Positions 25,409-34,693 are shown, numbered from the stretch's first letter. The stretch: 64,000 bases of DNA from Lewinellaceae bacterium (GCA_020636405.1 JACJXW010000007.1:673501-737500); one strand, 5' to 3'. Made by a program: numbers and translations. The notes: a model not told the origin generated them from the sequence alone.

Positions 25409-26623
25409 CTACCGCTTAAACTCCTGCAAATTCGTGGACAACCCAAAGTGGTTCAGCCCGCCGCCCAGGTGGAAGGCCGAGTAGCCGTAGTCGATCCGGA
25501 AGCGGTTGACCTTGAACCCGGCGCCGAAGGAGAAGCCCGCCAGGCTGCCGAAGTTGTCGACGGAGAGCTCCTTACGCATGAAGTGGTTGTAGCCGAAGCG
25601 CAGGCGGAAGTTGTCCTTCTTGCCGAAGAGGAACTCCCCGTTGAAGACGAAATGGCGGAAGAAGTTGTCGAACCAGATGCTGCTTCGGCTGCGCTCGGTG
25701 TCCACCTCGCCGAAGAAGAGGGTAGAAGGTTCGGCGTTGGGATCGTCGTAGAGGATGTTCCAGCGGTTGAAGTGGCGGTAGATGACGGAAAAGCGGAAGG
25801 GCAGGTAGCGCAGGCGCTTGGAAATGCCCAGCTGGATCTCAAAGGGGATGGGCTCCGGGTTGTCCTCCTGGTAAGTCGTCAGTTGGGTGCCGATGTTGCG
25901 AAACACAACAGTGGCGGTGAAGTTGCTGGAGGTGTCGAAGTACACCCCCGCCAGGTCGGCCGCCATGCCGAAGGAGGAATAGCCCTCCAGTTGGGAGGTA
26001 ATGGCCTTCAGGTTGGCGCCCAGGGCCAGCCGGTCGTACACCTGTTTGGCGGCGCCGAAATTAATGGCGTATTCCGCTGCTTTGAAGGTGCCCAGTTGTT
26101 CGCCCAGTTCATTGGTTTGGTCGAAGGCGCCGTAGCTGACGTACTGCACGCCGGCATGGCCGGTAATGCCCGCTTTGCCGAAATGATGGGCATAACTGGC
26201 ATAGCCGTGGCTGATACCCGCCACGTGAAAGCTGTGGGTGAAGGCCAACTGCTGATGCATGCGCTCGTTGAGCAGCGACGGGTTAGGCAGGGCCAGGGTG
26301 GCGTCGTCATCGCGCACGGTGATCAGGTTGCCGCCCAGGGCCGACACCCGAGCCGAGGGGGAAAGGTTGAGGAATTCAAAGGTGTTGATGCCGCCGATCT
26401 GGGCGGAGGAAGGCCCGGCCGAAAGAATCAAGGTGAATATCCCAAGAGCTAACAGCCGAAGAAAGAACAGTGGAAAGTTGATGGTAGAGGGTGTGGGGTG
26501 TGGGGTGTACGGTGTATGGTGTACGGTGTGGGGTGTGCGGTGCCCCCGAATACCGTACAGCGAACAGCGAATAGCATCAATACTATGTATTACAGAGAGT
26601 AGTCTTTTATTCATATTTTTCAA
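25409..26623 (-). CDS. porQ: T9SS component PorQ
   Basis: 404 aa. The mature part is a PorV/PorQ-like outer-membrane barrel: GGINTFEFLNLSPSARVSALGG, DDATLALPNPSLLNE, then alternating amphipathic strands to the C-terminus (FGAGFKVNRFRIDYGYSAFH). PorQ helps attach T9SS cargo at the cell surface. The N-terminus is odd: residues about 28-48 (RTPHTVHHTPYTPHPTPS) are translated from a seven-base tandem repeat that lies between the ATG and the signal-peptide core (FFLRLLALGIFTLILSAGPSSAQ). No ATG, GTG or TTG lies between the repeat and that core, so the repeat appears to be translated unless a rarer start is used. Confidence 0.85.
   Translation of the reverse strand: MKNMNKRLLSVIHSIDAIRCSLYGIRGHRTPHTVHHTPYTPHPTPSTINFPLFFLRLLALGIFTLILSAGPSSAQIGGINTFEFLNLSPSARVSALGGNLITVRDDDATLALPNPSLLNERMHQQLAFTHSFHVAGISHGYASYAHHFGKAGITGHAGVQYVSYGAFDQTNELGEQLGTFKAAEYAINFGAAKQVYDRLALGANLKAITSQLEGYSSFGMAADLAGVYFDTSSNFTATVVFRNIGTQLTTYQEDNPEPIPFEIQLGISKRLRYLPFRFSVIYRHFNRWNILYDDPNAEPSTLFFGEVDTERSRSSIWFDNFFRHFVFNGEFLFGKKDNFRLRFGYNHFMRKELSVDNFGSLAGFSFGAGFKVNRFRIDYGYSAFHLGGGLNHFGLSTNLQEFKR
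26489..26537. repeat. Seven tandem heptamers GTGTNNG inside the porQ N-terminus
   Basis: Units: GTGTGGG, GTGTGGG, GTGTACG, GTGTATG, GTGTACG, GTGTGGG, GTGTGCG, with degenerate units on both sides. Because 7 is not a multiple of 3, loss or gain of one unit would put the porQ signal peptide out of frame. Confidence 0.85.
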
Positions 26624-26696
26624 GTTTCTTTATCCACGGTTCAAAAAACCGGCCTCTGGTTATCCGGTACCTGTGAAAACCGAACAGCGCCTTTCT

Positions 26697-27338
26697 TCAT
26701 TCATTTCCATTCTCCCGTTCCGCTTCCGCTTCCAGTTCATCTGCATTGTCCACCTTCCAGATGGTGCGGCAGACGCCGTCTTCGCAGTTCATGGAGCGGA
26801 TGTGCTCGCCGGCCAGGCTGAATTTTTTTAGCAGTCCCTGCTCTTCACCGTTCCGGTAAGTGCCCTCGGCTCTCTTGTTGCCGTTTTTATAGTATTCCAC
26901 AAAGGGGCCGTTCTCGGTGTTGTCTGCAAAGGTAACGACTTCCATCAATTGCCCGTCGGGATAGTAGCGTTTCCATTCGCCGTACATGACATTGGCCTCA
27001 TACTGGCCTTCCTGCTCCAACTGCCCCTGCTCGTAATAGGCGCGGTAAGGGCCTTCGAAGATGCCCATCCGGTGGGTCTCTACGACTTGGGTGTCACCGT
27101 TATCGTAGTAGAGGACGCGCAGGCCGTCGAGGGTGTCGTTGCTGTAATGCGCTTCCTCTACCTTTACCCCGTCGGCATTGAATTTCTCATAGCGGCCGTG
27201 CCGCGCAAAGTCCGATTTCTTGCGTTCGTATTTCTCGGTGTATCCGTAGCTGTCTTCCGCTTCTACCTGTTCGGTATTGCGCTGGCAGGCGAAGAGTAGC
27301 GCAAGTAAGCAACCGGTAAGGATCGTAATTCGGGACAT
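26697..27338 (-). CDS. MORN-repeat lipoprotein (YwqK-type)
   Basis: 213 aa. Lipoprotein signal LTGCLLALLFACQ. At least four MORN_2 repeats follow (LRVLYYDNGDTQ, YRAYYEQGQLEQEGQY, WKRYYPDGQLMEVV, FVEYYKNGNKRAEGTY). Such proteins are often labelled antitoxin YwqK in databases, but a toxin-antitoxin role is not supported here. Located 73 bp upstream of porQ on the same strand; co-transcription is possible. Confidence 0.85.
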   Translation of the reverse strand: MSRITILTGCLLALLFACQRNTEQVEAEDSYGYTEKYERKKSDFARHGRYEKFNADGVKVEEAHYSNDTLDGLRVLYYDNGDTQVVETHRMGIFEGPYRAYYEQGQLEQEGQYEANVMYGEWKRYYPDGQLMEVVTFADNTENGPFVEYYKNGNKRAEGTYRNGEEQGLLKKFSLAGEHIRSMNCEDGVCRTIWKVDNADELEAEAERENGNE

Positions 27339-27768
27339 TCGATTGGATATTTAATGGTTGAGGGGCGGGCATAATTGAAAATGGAACGCGAATTTGCGCC
27401 GATTATGCGGATAACGCGGATTTCGGGAAGATACAGCGGCGGATTCTCGCAGATTTCATGTCTGTTTGTGTTCCAAAATCTAATAATGCTCACCCCTCAT
27501 TGAATGATTATACTGCTAATAACGCAAAATATCCGGCTAGATTATGGCGTGCGGGAGCCTCATTTTGTCCTGGAAATTACAACCGTTCGGCAATAGGGTG
27601 GCCTCAGGCAACGAAAGCCGGCCCTTTGGGCGTTCTTTTAATGCAACTATTCGCCACCCCCACGTGATTTCACCCATTGCCATAGCGCCTCGCGCACTGA
27701 GGGGCAACTACATTTAGTGCGCGAAGCACTAGCTTCTTCCCGGAGAAAAACCTAATTTATACCATACA
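27339..27768. other. Intergenic region, no supported gene
   Basis: 430 bp between the divergent MORN lipoprotein and patatin genes. It has a small perfect hairpin TAGTGC-GCGAA-GCACTA at about 27716-27732. A 69-codon plus frame at 27458-27667 has no recognisable similarity or clear start signal. Confidence 0.5.
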
Positions 27769-30048
27769 ATGAAGCGATGGTTCCATAACCTTTATTATTC
27801 CTTTCCGGTGCAGCTGTTGGTGGTGCACCTGCGCAGCAACCTGCTCCTGATCGGGTTATGGATCCTCTTTGCGTTGCTCTTTTCAGGGTCCCTGGGCCGG
27901 AAGTATGGCTTTCAGTACCTCTTCCTCGACCCGGAATACCTGGGGCAGGTCAATTTCTGGAGTTTTTTCTTTGTTGGACTGGCCTTCGGCAGTTTTTTCA
28001 TGAGCTGGAACCTGACCCTTTATCTGCTCACTTCTCACTACTTTCCCTTTCTGGCCTCCCTCTCCCGGCCCTTCACCAAGTTTGTGATCAACAACATGGT
28101 GCTGCCGCTGTGCTTTTTTCTCTTCTACATGGCCTTTGTTTTTCACTTCCAGCGGTACTACGAGAGCCTGAGTGTTGGGGTTATTTTGATGAACTGCCTG
28201 GGCTTTCTGGTTGGGAGCATCACGCTGGTCTCCTTTTATTCCCTGTACTTCCAATTTACCAACCGGGATATTTCGTATTACGAGCGCCCTGGGTTCAACC
28301 CGCCCAACCTGAGCTTTGCTCCCGGCCGCCGGCAGGTCGATGTAGAGTACATCAAGCTCGACACTTCGCGCTGGAAGGTGGCTACCTATCTATCCGAGTC
28401 GCTGCAACCTCGCCTGGTGCGCAGCGTGGCCCACTACGACAGCAGCCTGTTGATGAGCATCTTCAAGCAGAACCACCTCAATGCGCTCATCCTGCAGCTA
28501 TTGAGTATGATGGTGTTGCTGGCCCTGGGCTATCTCATCGATTATTCCCCGTTCCGGATACCTGCCGGCGCCAGCCTTTTTATTCTGGCCAGTGTGCTTA
28601 CCGCTGTCATCGGAGCGGTCACCTACTGGTTCAATGAATGGCGGGCGACGGTGATCCTGGTTGCGCTGGTGGCCATCAACTTCATAACCCGCTCCGAACC
28701 GTTCAACCACCAGAACCGGGCTTATGGCATGGACTATCAGGCGCCGCCGGCGGCCTATACCGTAGAAAAGATCCAAGGAATATGCAGCGACCCGCAGATC
28801 GAAAAGGATAAAAATGCTACGATCGCCATTCTGAACCGGTGGCGGCAAAAGGTGGCCCCGGCGGGATTTCCCAAACCCCAAATGGTGGTCCTTTCCGTGA
28901 GCGGCGGGGGGCTCAAGGCCGCCAGCTGGGCCATGAAGGTGGTGCAAACGGCCGACAGCCTTACCCAGGGCCGCCTGCTCGGCCAAACAACATTGATGAC
29001 CGGTGCTTCCGGAGGCATGCTGGGCATGGCCTACCTTCGGGAGTTGTACCTGCGGCAGCAGCTCGGGCAGCCGGTCCCCCTGTACAGCCGGCAGTACATC
29101 GACAACATCACCAAAGACCTGTTGAACTCGGTGGCATTTACCATCGTCTCCAATGACCTCTTCCTGCCCTGGGCCACCTTTGAAACCGGAGGCTATACCT
29201 ACCACAAGGACCGTGGATACATCTTCGAGCAGCAGCTCAATGAAAATACCGGCTTCATCCTCGACAAGGCCGTCCGCGATTACCGGGAGGCCGAGCAGGC
29301 CGCTGTCATTCCCATGCTTTTTCTCACCCCCAGCATCGTCAATGACGCCCGGCGGCTCATCATCTCCCCACAGGGCGTGTCTTATATGATGGCGCCGCCG
29401 GCAGGGCAGTACCTGCCCAACACCGTAGAGGCCGACGCCGTCGACTTCGGCTGGATGTTCAAGGGCCAGAACGCCGATAACCTGAGGTTTCTGACCGGCC
29501 TGCGCATGAATGCCACTTATCCCTATATTCTGCCCAACGTCCACCTGCCCAGCCAGCCGGAGATCGAGATCATGGACGCCGGCTTCATCGACAACTACGG
29601 CATGATCTCCGCCACCCGGTTCATCCAGGTGTTTCAGGATTGGATACGCGAGAACACCAGCGGCGTGGTGTTGCTTCAGATCAGTAGTTCCGAAAAACTG
29701 GAGCAGGTGGCGCCCAGCGGAGGGCAGGGCATCATCGAGTCTCTGATCAACCCGCTCGGCATCGCCGGGAAGGTGCTCGAACGGCAGGAATTCGAGCACG
29801 ACAACACCGTAGGTTTTATCTACGACATCCTGGGCAAAGAACATTTCAACGTCATCCGATTTATGTACCGCCCGTCCCGGTCCAATAAACTGGAAGCTTC
29901 CATCTCTTTCCACATCACCGAGCGGGAAAAGGAAGATGTACTGAGCGCCATACAGTTAGAAGAGAATAAGGCCAGCCTGCGACAGTTGGTGCAACTAATC
30001 TCCGCACCGGTCAAACAAAATGCTGCCCACCGGCATTTGGATGAGTAG
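27769..30048 (+). CDS. Membrane-anchored patatin-like phospholipase
   Basis: 759 aa. The N-terminal half has about eight membrane helices in two groups (residues about 20-165 and 240-315). The C-terminal half is a patatin-type hydrolase: oxyanion loop SGGGLKAASW near residue 380, nucleophile elbow TGASGG with Ser414, and catalytic Asp603 in MDAGFIDNYG. It should act on membrane lipids. Patatin fused to multi-span membrane segments is less common than soluble patatins or those linked to an outer-membrane barrel. Monocistronic. Confidence 0.87.
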   Translation: MKRWFHNLYYSFPVQLLVVHLRSNLLLIGLWILFALLFSGSLGRKYGFQYLFLDPEYLGQVNFWSFFFVGLAFGSFFMSWNLTLYLLTSHYFPFLASLSRPFTKFVINNMVLPLCFFLFYMAFVFHFQRYYESLSVGVILMNCLGFLVGSITLVSFYSLYFQFTNRDISYYERPGFNPPNLSFAPGRRQVDVEYIKLDTSRWKVATYLSESLQPRLVRSVAHYDSSLLMSIFKQNHLNALILQLLSMMVLLALGYLIDYSPFRIPAGASLFILASVLTAVIGAVTYWFNEWRATVILVALVAINFITRSEPFNHQNRAYGMDYQAPPAAYTVEKIQGICSDPQIEKDKNATIAILNRWRQKVAPAGFPKPQMVVLSVSGGGLKAASWAMKVVQTADSLTQGRLLGQTTLMTGASGGMLGMAYLRELYLRQQLGQPVPLYSRQYIDNITKDLLNSVAFTIVSNDLFLPWATFETGGYTYHKDRGYIFEQQLNENTGFILDKAVRDYREAEQAAVIPMLFLTPSIVNDARRLIISPQGVSYMMAPPAGQYLPNTVEADAVDFGWMFKGQNADNLRFLTGLRMNATYPYILPNVHLPSQPEIEIMDAGFIDNYGMISATRFIQVFQDWIRENTSGVVLLQISSSEKLEQVAPSGGQGIIESLINPLGIAGKVLERQEFEHDNTVGFIYDILGKEHFNVIRFMYRPSRSNKLEASISFHITEREKEDVLSAIQLEENKASLRQLVQLISAPVKQNAAHRHLDE

Positions 30049-30088
30049 TTTCGTTGATTCGTCTCTGCCCGCCATAACTTTATGCGGA

Positions 30089-30168
30089 GGCGGGTATTCG
30101 TTATTCGTTTTCGCCCGCTGGAAGCTGAAGCTTTACGCGAAGGCTTTGGCGAAGGCGGGTATTCGTTA
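30089..30168. repeat. Direct repeat of 16 bp
   Basis: AGGCGGGTATTCGTTA occurs at 30089-30104 and again at 30153-30168, in the leader of the thioredoxin-like gene. Confidence 0.7.
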
Positions 30169-30225
30169 CCCGTGTTTACTTGTAGGCCAAATGGCCGCCG
30201 CGGGAAAGGAAAAAAGAACACTTGT

Positions 30226-30873
30226 ATGAAAAAGATAAGCAGTGAAGTGGTACGCCAATCCTTAACCTATGAGGCGTACCGACAATTGACCGACGAATTA
30301 CTTGCTCAGGGCAAAACCACTGGCGAGAATCACAGCGAGGCGATGATCCACTATACGCAGCTCAACGTGGCCCGGATGAACCGCCTGGACAAGACCACCC
30401 GCTTGCTGGAGAACGTTCAAGAACAACTCCGGCATCTCAACCAGCCGATGATCTGGCTCACCCTCACCGAAGCCTGGTGCGGCGATGCCGCTCAGATCAT
30501 CCCCGTGCTGCAAAAGATGGCGGATGTCAGTGAGCATATCGAACTGCGCCTCATCCTGCGCGATGAGCACCCCGGGATCATGGACGCCTTTCTGACCAAC
30601 GGCGGCCGCTCCATTCCCAAAGTGATCCTGCTGGACGCCCGGACGCTGGAGGTGCTCGGCTCCTGGGGCCCCCGCCCGGCGGAAGTGCAGGAGATGGTAA
30701 TGGCCGCCAGGGCCGATCTTAGCGCTATGACGGATAAGGAGGAAAAGAAAATACGCTATTTGGAACTCACCGCTGCCACACAAAAGTGGTACGCCCGGGA
30801 TAAGACGCGGAGTATTCAGCAGGAGTTCCTGACAGCCTTGAGGGAGGGTGTAGGGGCTAGGGTGGGGGCATAA
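30226..30873 (+). CDS. Thioredoxin-like protein with a single active-site Cys
   Basis: 215 aa from the ATG at 30226; the longer frame from 30082 runs through a direct-repeat region and is unlikely. The thioredoxin-like fold is seen in MIWLTLTEAWCGDAAQIIPVL and RSIPKVILLDART (cis-Pro strand), then LGSWGPRPAEVQ. The active site reads WCGDA, without the second Cys of CxxC. This is usual for the thioredoxin_9-type family, so a one-Cys or non-disulfide role is likely. A 16-bp direct repeat (30089-30104 and 30153-30168) lies just upstream. Confidence 0.82.
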   Translation: MKKISSEVVRQSLTYEAYRQLTDELLAQGKTTGENHSEAMIHYTQLNVARMNRLDKTTRLLENVQEQLRHLNQPMIWLTLTEAWCGDAAQIIPVLQKMADVSEHIELRLILRDEHPGIMDAFLTNGGRSIPKVILLDARTLEVLGSWGPRPAEVQEMVMAARADLSAMTDKEEKKIRYLELTAATQKWYARDKTRSIQQEFLTALREGVGARVGA

Positions 30874-30939
30874 GCTACGTTTGTGTATCCTCCCGGAAGC
30901 GGTCAATGTTGAGGAATCGCTAACGATCAAACCGTTCAT

Positions 30940-31794
30940 ATGCCATCCCGTTTTTTTATCGCTGCAGGAATGACGAATCAAAGCTTTGCCTTGGTGGTAT
31001 TTCTGGCCAGTCTCTGCTTTGGTGTGTTATCCACTTTTTCAGCAACTGTAATGAGCCTGGCTCATGGTGAGACGATCGACGCCCTCTGGGTCCTGAATCT
31101 GTCTTTCTATTATCTGCTGCCGGGTTTTCTATGGCCAATCCTCACGCCTTTAATCCTCTTTCTGGCCCGGCGATGGCCTATTTTAAAAAGCGATTTCTGG
31201 CGCCGGAATCTGGTGCGGCATTTGCTTTTTGCGCTCGTCCTGGCCCCGCTGTTCCGTTTGCTGGCAATTGCGCTCGACTTTACACTTAAAGAGAGCGTTG
31301 GATTGATCGACGTGCCGGCATATGAGGTCATCTATGAGGTCCGTTATATCATTCTGGCCTCTGCTCCGGAGGCTATAATAACCTATTTTTTTATCCTGGG
31401 CATTTACCTTTTATGGCGGCAGTACCAATCTTTATTGGTTCCGGCAGCGGAGGGAAGGCAGGAAGAGAAAATTAAAGCCCAATATGGAGGGAAGGCTTTT
31501 TTTCTGGCAGTAAAGGATATTTTGTGGGTGGAGGCGGACGGCAACTATGTCAATCTCTATACTAAGGATAAAAGATACCGGCAACGGAGTACGCTATCGG
31601 GAATTAATAAAAGGTTGGGCCAGGGGCAATTCTTCCGTATACACCGCTCTTTTATCGTCAACCGTGAAGCTGTTGCGAATTTGAAACACTGGCGGCGCGG
31701 AGAGTATTTGATAGAATTGAAAAACCGGCGAACACTAACTTCCAGCCGGGGATATCGAAAAGAATTGCTGGCGCTTTTGGAAAGCTCCCGTTAG
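30940..31794 (+). CDS. Membrane LytTR transcriptional regulator
   Basis: 284 aa; ATG 30970 is an alternative start. Four predicted membrane helices (residues about 12-32, 50-72, 86-110, 140-162) are followed by a LytTR DNA-binding domain (FFLAVKDILWVEADGNYVNLYT, FFRIHRSFIVNREAV). It is a one-component regulator that binds DNA from the membrane. There is no kinase or receiver domain. Signal and targets unknown. Confidence 0.9.
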   Translation: MPSRFFIAAGMTNQSFALVVFLASLCFGVLSTFSATVMSLAHGETIDALWVLNLSFYYLLPGFLWPILTPLILFLARRWPILKSDFWRRNLVRHLLFALVLAPLFRLLAIALDFTLKESVGLIDVPAYEVIYEVRYIILASAPEAIITYFFILGIYLLWRQYQSLLVPAAEGRQEEKIKAQYGGKAFFLAVKDILWVEADGNYVNLYTKDKRYRQRSTLSGINKRLGQGQFFRIHRSFIVNREAVANLKHWRRGEYLIELKNRRTLTSSRGYRKELLALLESSR

Positions 31795-31877
31795 GTTAGA
31801 CTCATCCCTTGAAAGGTTACAAAGGCCCCCGCCTGCTTGTGGTTTTTAAATGGATGAAGTTCATTTGAAAAAAAAGC

Positions 31878-32474
31878 ATGAAAAGGATCACCCTGATTGT
31901 TTTGGCCAACCTGTTCTTCGGCCTGGCCTGTTCTCTGGCGCAAGTACAGAATCTCACGGTCGAACCCAACCACTCCACCATTGGATTTAAGGTTCCTATC
32001 GCCGGCGGTATGACCCTGGTCTATGGGCGCTTTTCCGAATTTGACCTTAAACTTTCCCTAATAGACGGTGACTGGACGAAATTGGGCGCAAGCTTCATCA
32101 TCCAGGCCGGCAGCATCGACACTGGCATAAAGGGCCGGGCTGAGCATCTCCGTTCCGCCGATTTCTTTGATGTGGAAAAATATCCGGAGATCGTCTTTAA
32201 AATAAGCGAGATCGTGGAGGCTGGAGAGAACACTTTTCTGGCAAGAGGCCCTTTTACCATGCACGGTGTTACCAGGAACCTGGAGATCCCATTTCAGGTA
32301 TTGGGAGTTGACGGAAATACCATCGGCATCCAGGTTAGAATGAAACTCAACCGCCGGGATTTCGGCGTTGGCAGCGGATTTACGCACTCCTCCATCGAGA
32401 ATTTCCTGGCTGATGAGATCGACGTAGAGATCAATTTCTGGACGAAGAGGGATAAGCGGGAATCGGTGGATTAG
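31878..32474 (+). CDS. YceI family protein
   Basis: 198 aa with signal peptide LIVLANLFFGLACSLAQ. The YceI lipocalin-like barrel shows EPNHSTIGFKVPIAGG, LRSADFFDVEKYPEIVFK, GPFTMHGVTRNLEIPF and RMKLNRRDFGVG. Family members bind long isoprenoid chains in the periplasm; the natural ligand here is unknown. Single gene, convergent with the sorbosone-dehydrogenase-like gene. Confidence 0.92.
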   Translation: MKRITLIVLANLFFGLACSLAQVQNLTVEPNHSTIGFKVPIAGGMTLVYGRFSEFDLKLSLIDGDWTKLGASFIIQAGSIDTGIKGRAEHLRSADFFDVEKYPEIVFKISEIVEAGENTFLARGPFTMHGVTRNLEIPFQVLGVDGNTIGIQVRMKLNRRDFGVGSGFTHSSIENFLADEIDVEINFWTKRDKRESVD

Positions 32475-32526
32475 GTTCTGGCTGATTGGGTTAACTTGGT
32501 TGGACCGTGATCAACCCAATCAGCCA

Positions 32527-33648
32527 TCACCGCTCATAATACACCCGATACACCGCATCCGCAAAGTCATCGGACACCAGCATGGAGCCATCGGGCAGGA
32601 ATTCCAGGTCGACGGGGCGGCCCCAGACGTCGCCCTTGTCCAGCCAGCCGGTGGCGAAAGGTTCGTAACTCACCGCTTTGTTCCCATCCAGCTTAACCTG
32701 CATGATCCGGTAGCCGATCTTCTCGCTGCGGTTCCAGGAGCCGTGCTCGGCGATGAGCAGGTGGCCGCGGTATTCCTCCGGGAATTGCTGGCCGGTGTAG
32801 AATTCCAATCCCAGGGGCGCGACGTGAGGCCCCAGTTTCTGTACCGGAGCGGTAAACTCATCGCAGGAGCGCCTGCCGCCGAATTCCGGGTCGGGCAGAT
32901 CGCCTTCGTGGCAATAGGGGTAGCCGAAGTGCATGCCGTCCTGCGGGGCGTGGTTGAGCTCACAGGCGGGCTTGTCGTCGCCCAGCCAGTCGCGGCCGTT
33001 GTCGGTAAACCAGAGCTCGCCGGTTTCCGGATGCCAGGTGAAGCCCACCGTATTGCGGATGCCCCGGTGTACGATCTCCATACCCGTGCCGTCCGGATTG
33101 AGGCGGGTGATTGAGGCGAAGATCTCGTCTTCCGATTCGCAGATGTTGCAGGGGGCGCCGACCGGCACGTACAGCTTGCCGTCGGGGCCGAAGGCGATGA
33201 ACTTCCAGCCGTGGTGGGTCTCGGTGGGGTAGTTGTCGAAAATGACAATGGGCTCGGGCGGGTTTCCGAGGTTTTCTTCGATGTTCTCGAACTTCAGGAT
33301 GCGGCTCACTTCCGCCACGTACAGGTGGCCGTCGCGGAAGGCCACGCCGTTGGGCATCTTCAGGCCTTTGGCGATGGTGAAAACAGTGTCGGCGCGGAAG
33401 TCGCCGTCTTCATCTCTCAAAGCGTATACCTTCCCCTCCCCACGGGTGCCGACGAAAAGGGTGCCGTTGGGGGAAAGCTCCAGCGAGCGGGCGTTCTTGA
33501 CCCCTTCCGCAAAAGCGGCGATCTTGAAGCCCTGGGGCAGCGTGATCTTGTCAAGCGGCAGTTTGGAGGGTTCGAATACCTTAACGGGCGGATTGACTTT
33601 GCCACAGGCGGTGAGGAGGAATAGGGATAGGATATAGGCTATTCTCAT
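32527..33648 (-). CDS. Sorbosone/glucose dehydrogenase-like beta-propeller lipoprotein
   Basis: 373 aa. Lipoprotein signal YILSLFLLTACGK. The six-bladed propeller of the GSDH/sorbosone dehydrogenase type is seen in LPQGFKIAAFAEGVKNAR, RNTVGFTWHPETGELWFTDNGRDW and ELNHAPQDGMHFGYPYCHEG. Family members use PQQ to oxidise sugars, but many bacterial lipoproteins of this type have no proven activity. The extra Cys pair around CNICESEDE and CDEF is notable. Confidence 0.85.
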   Translation of the reverse strand: MRIAYILSLFLLTACGKVNPPVKVFEPSKLPLDKITLPQGFKIAAFAEGVKNARSLELSPNGTLFVGTRGEGKVYALRDEDGDFRADTVFTIAKGLKMPNGVAFRDGHLYVAEVSRILKFENIEENLGNPPEPIVIFDNYPTETHHGWKFIAFGPDGKLYVPVGAPCNICESEDEIFASITRLNPDGTGMEIVHRGIRNTVGFTWHPETGELWFTDNGRDWLGDDKPACELNHAPQDGMHFGYPYCHEGDLPDPEFGGRRSCDEFTAPVQKLGPHVAPLGLEFYTGQQFPEEYRGHLLIAEHGSWNRSEKIGYRIMQVKLDGNKAVSYEPFATGWLDKGDVWGRPVDLEFLPDGSMLVSDDFADAVYRVYYER

Positions 33649-33768
33649 GGTAATCGGTTTACTATAAGAACAGGGATAGTGGGTTAACGTTTACAGTTGC
33701 AATGTCTTCTTTGTCGCTTGCCGACCATTGATTGTATTTTGAGCAAAATTCAAAACAAAACATTTGAA

Positions 33769-34212
33769 ATGAATGTCATATTTTTTCTTATTGGCCTGTT
33801 CACCACAAATCAAAATGTGAACAACATGATCATAGCGGAAAATATCAAGTGTATTATCCAATATTTTGAAGAAGACGAAAATCTTCACCACAAAAATATC
33901 GGACTCCTTGCCAATCATAGTCGCGAAGAAATGGCGCCCGTATTAGCCTTCCTGAAAACGGAAATTCGAGGGTTGAGCATCGCCCATATTCCATCAGATA
34001 CCTTGAAAAAACGCATGTGCTTCCCTTCGGAACACGATCTGATCATACAAATGCCGGAAGGAATCCTTCAGGCCGCACCGGGAACTTATACCTATAGTTT
34101 TCAATCCCGGCTGAAAAATATTTTTGGGACTTACGACATTGAACTGAAAGCAGTTGATGGGCATCTTTCCAAGGGACAAGAGCAGTTGTTTTCCACTTCA
34201 ATAGGAGGATAG
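33769..34212 (+). CDS. Hypothetical protein
   Basis: 147 aa from the ATG at 33769 (128 aa from ATG 33826). I do not recognise a family. It has no membrane segment if the later start is used; the earlier start would add a short hydrophobic stretch (VIFFLIGLF). Composition is AT-rich compared with neighbours. Protein-like features such as IIAENIKCIIQYFEEDE and HDLIIQMPEGI make it more likely real than chance. Confidence 0.45.
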   Translation: MNVIFFLIGLFTTNQNVNNMIIAENIKCIIQYFEEDENLHHKNIGLLANHSREEMAPVLAFLKTEIRGLSIAHIPSDTLKKRMCFPSEHDLIIQMPEGILQAAPGTYTYSFQSRLKNIFGTYDIELKAVDGHLSKGQEQLFSTSIGG

Positions 34213-34288
34213 GCAAGCACTAGGCTTTCTGGCGTTGAGGACTGTTCGAAGTTTGGTTTCATGACGTATGATTCTGACACGCAAGAAC

Positions 34289-34693
34289 TCAACCCAACTT
34301 ATTCACCTCCCGGAATACCTCATCCTTCGGCTCCCACAGCTCGACCTTATTGCCTTCCGGGTCCATGATCCAGCCGAACTTACCGTACTCGTATTCCTCC
34401 GGCTCGCCGACAACCTCCACCCCTTCTTCCCGCAGCAGGTCGAGCAAAGCGTCCAGGTTCTCCACCCGGTAGTTGATCATGAAGGACGCCTGGCTGGGCG
34501 CGTAGTACTCGGTGCTTTCGGGCATGGCGCTCCATACCGTATAGCCCGAATCGCCCTCCTCCTGCCCCCACTGGAGGACGATGTAGCCTTCGGGGGTGGC
34601 GGGCAGGCCGAGGTGTTTCTGGTACCAGGCCTGGAGAGCCTTAGGGTCTTTGGCCTTGAAGAAGATGCCGCCGATGCCGGTTACTCTTTTCAT
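34289..34693 (-). CDS. VOC family (glyoxalase/bleomycin-resistance fold) protein
   Basis: 134 aa. Two beta-alpha-beta-beta-beta modules: IGGIFFKAKDPKALQAWYQKHLGL and ASFMINYRVENLDALLDLLREEGV. It ends FGWIMDPEGNKVELWEP, with the metal-binding Glu near the C-terminus. Substrate unknown. Confidence 0.9.
   Translation of the reverse strand: MKRVTGIGGIFFKAKDPKALQAWYQKHLGLPATPEGYIVLQWGQEEGDSGYTVWSAMPESTEYYAPSQASFMINYRVENLDALLDLLREEGVEVVGEPEEYEYGKFGWIMDPEGNKVELWEPKDEVFREVNKLG

Noticed and set aside
26697..27338. Toxin-antitoxin reading of the MORN lipoprotein
   Set aside because: The YwqK antitoxin label in databases rests on MORN repeats only; no toxin-like partner is adjacent and the product is an exported lipoprotein.
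27458..27667. 69-codon plus frame between the MORN lipoprotein and patatin genes
   Set aside because: No recognised family and no signal or membrane segment; may be a decayed fragment, not supportable.
28498..29913. 471-codon frame antisense to the patatin gene
   Set aside because: Shadow frame; the plus strand carries the catalytic motifs.
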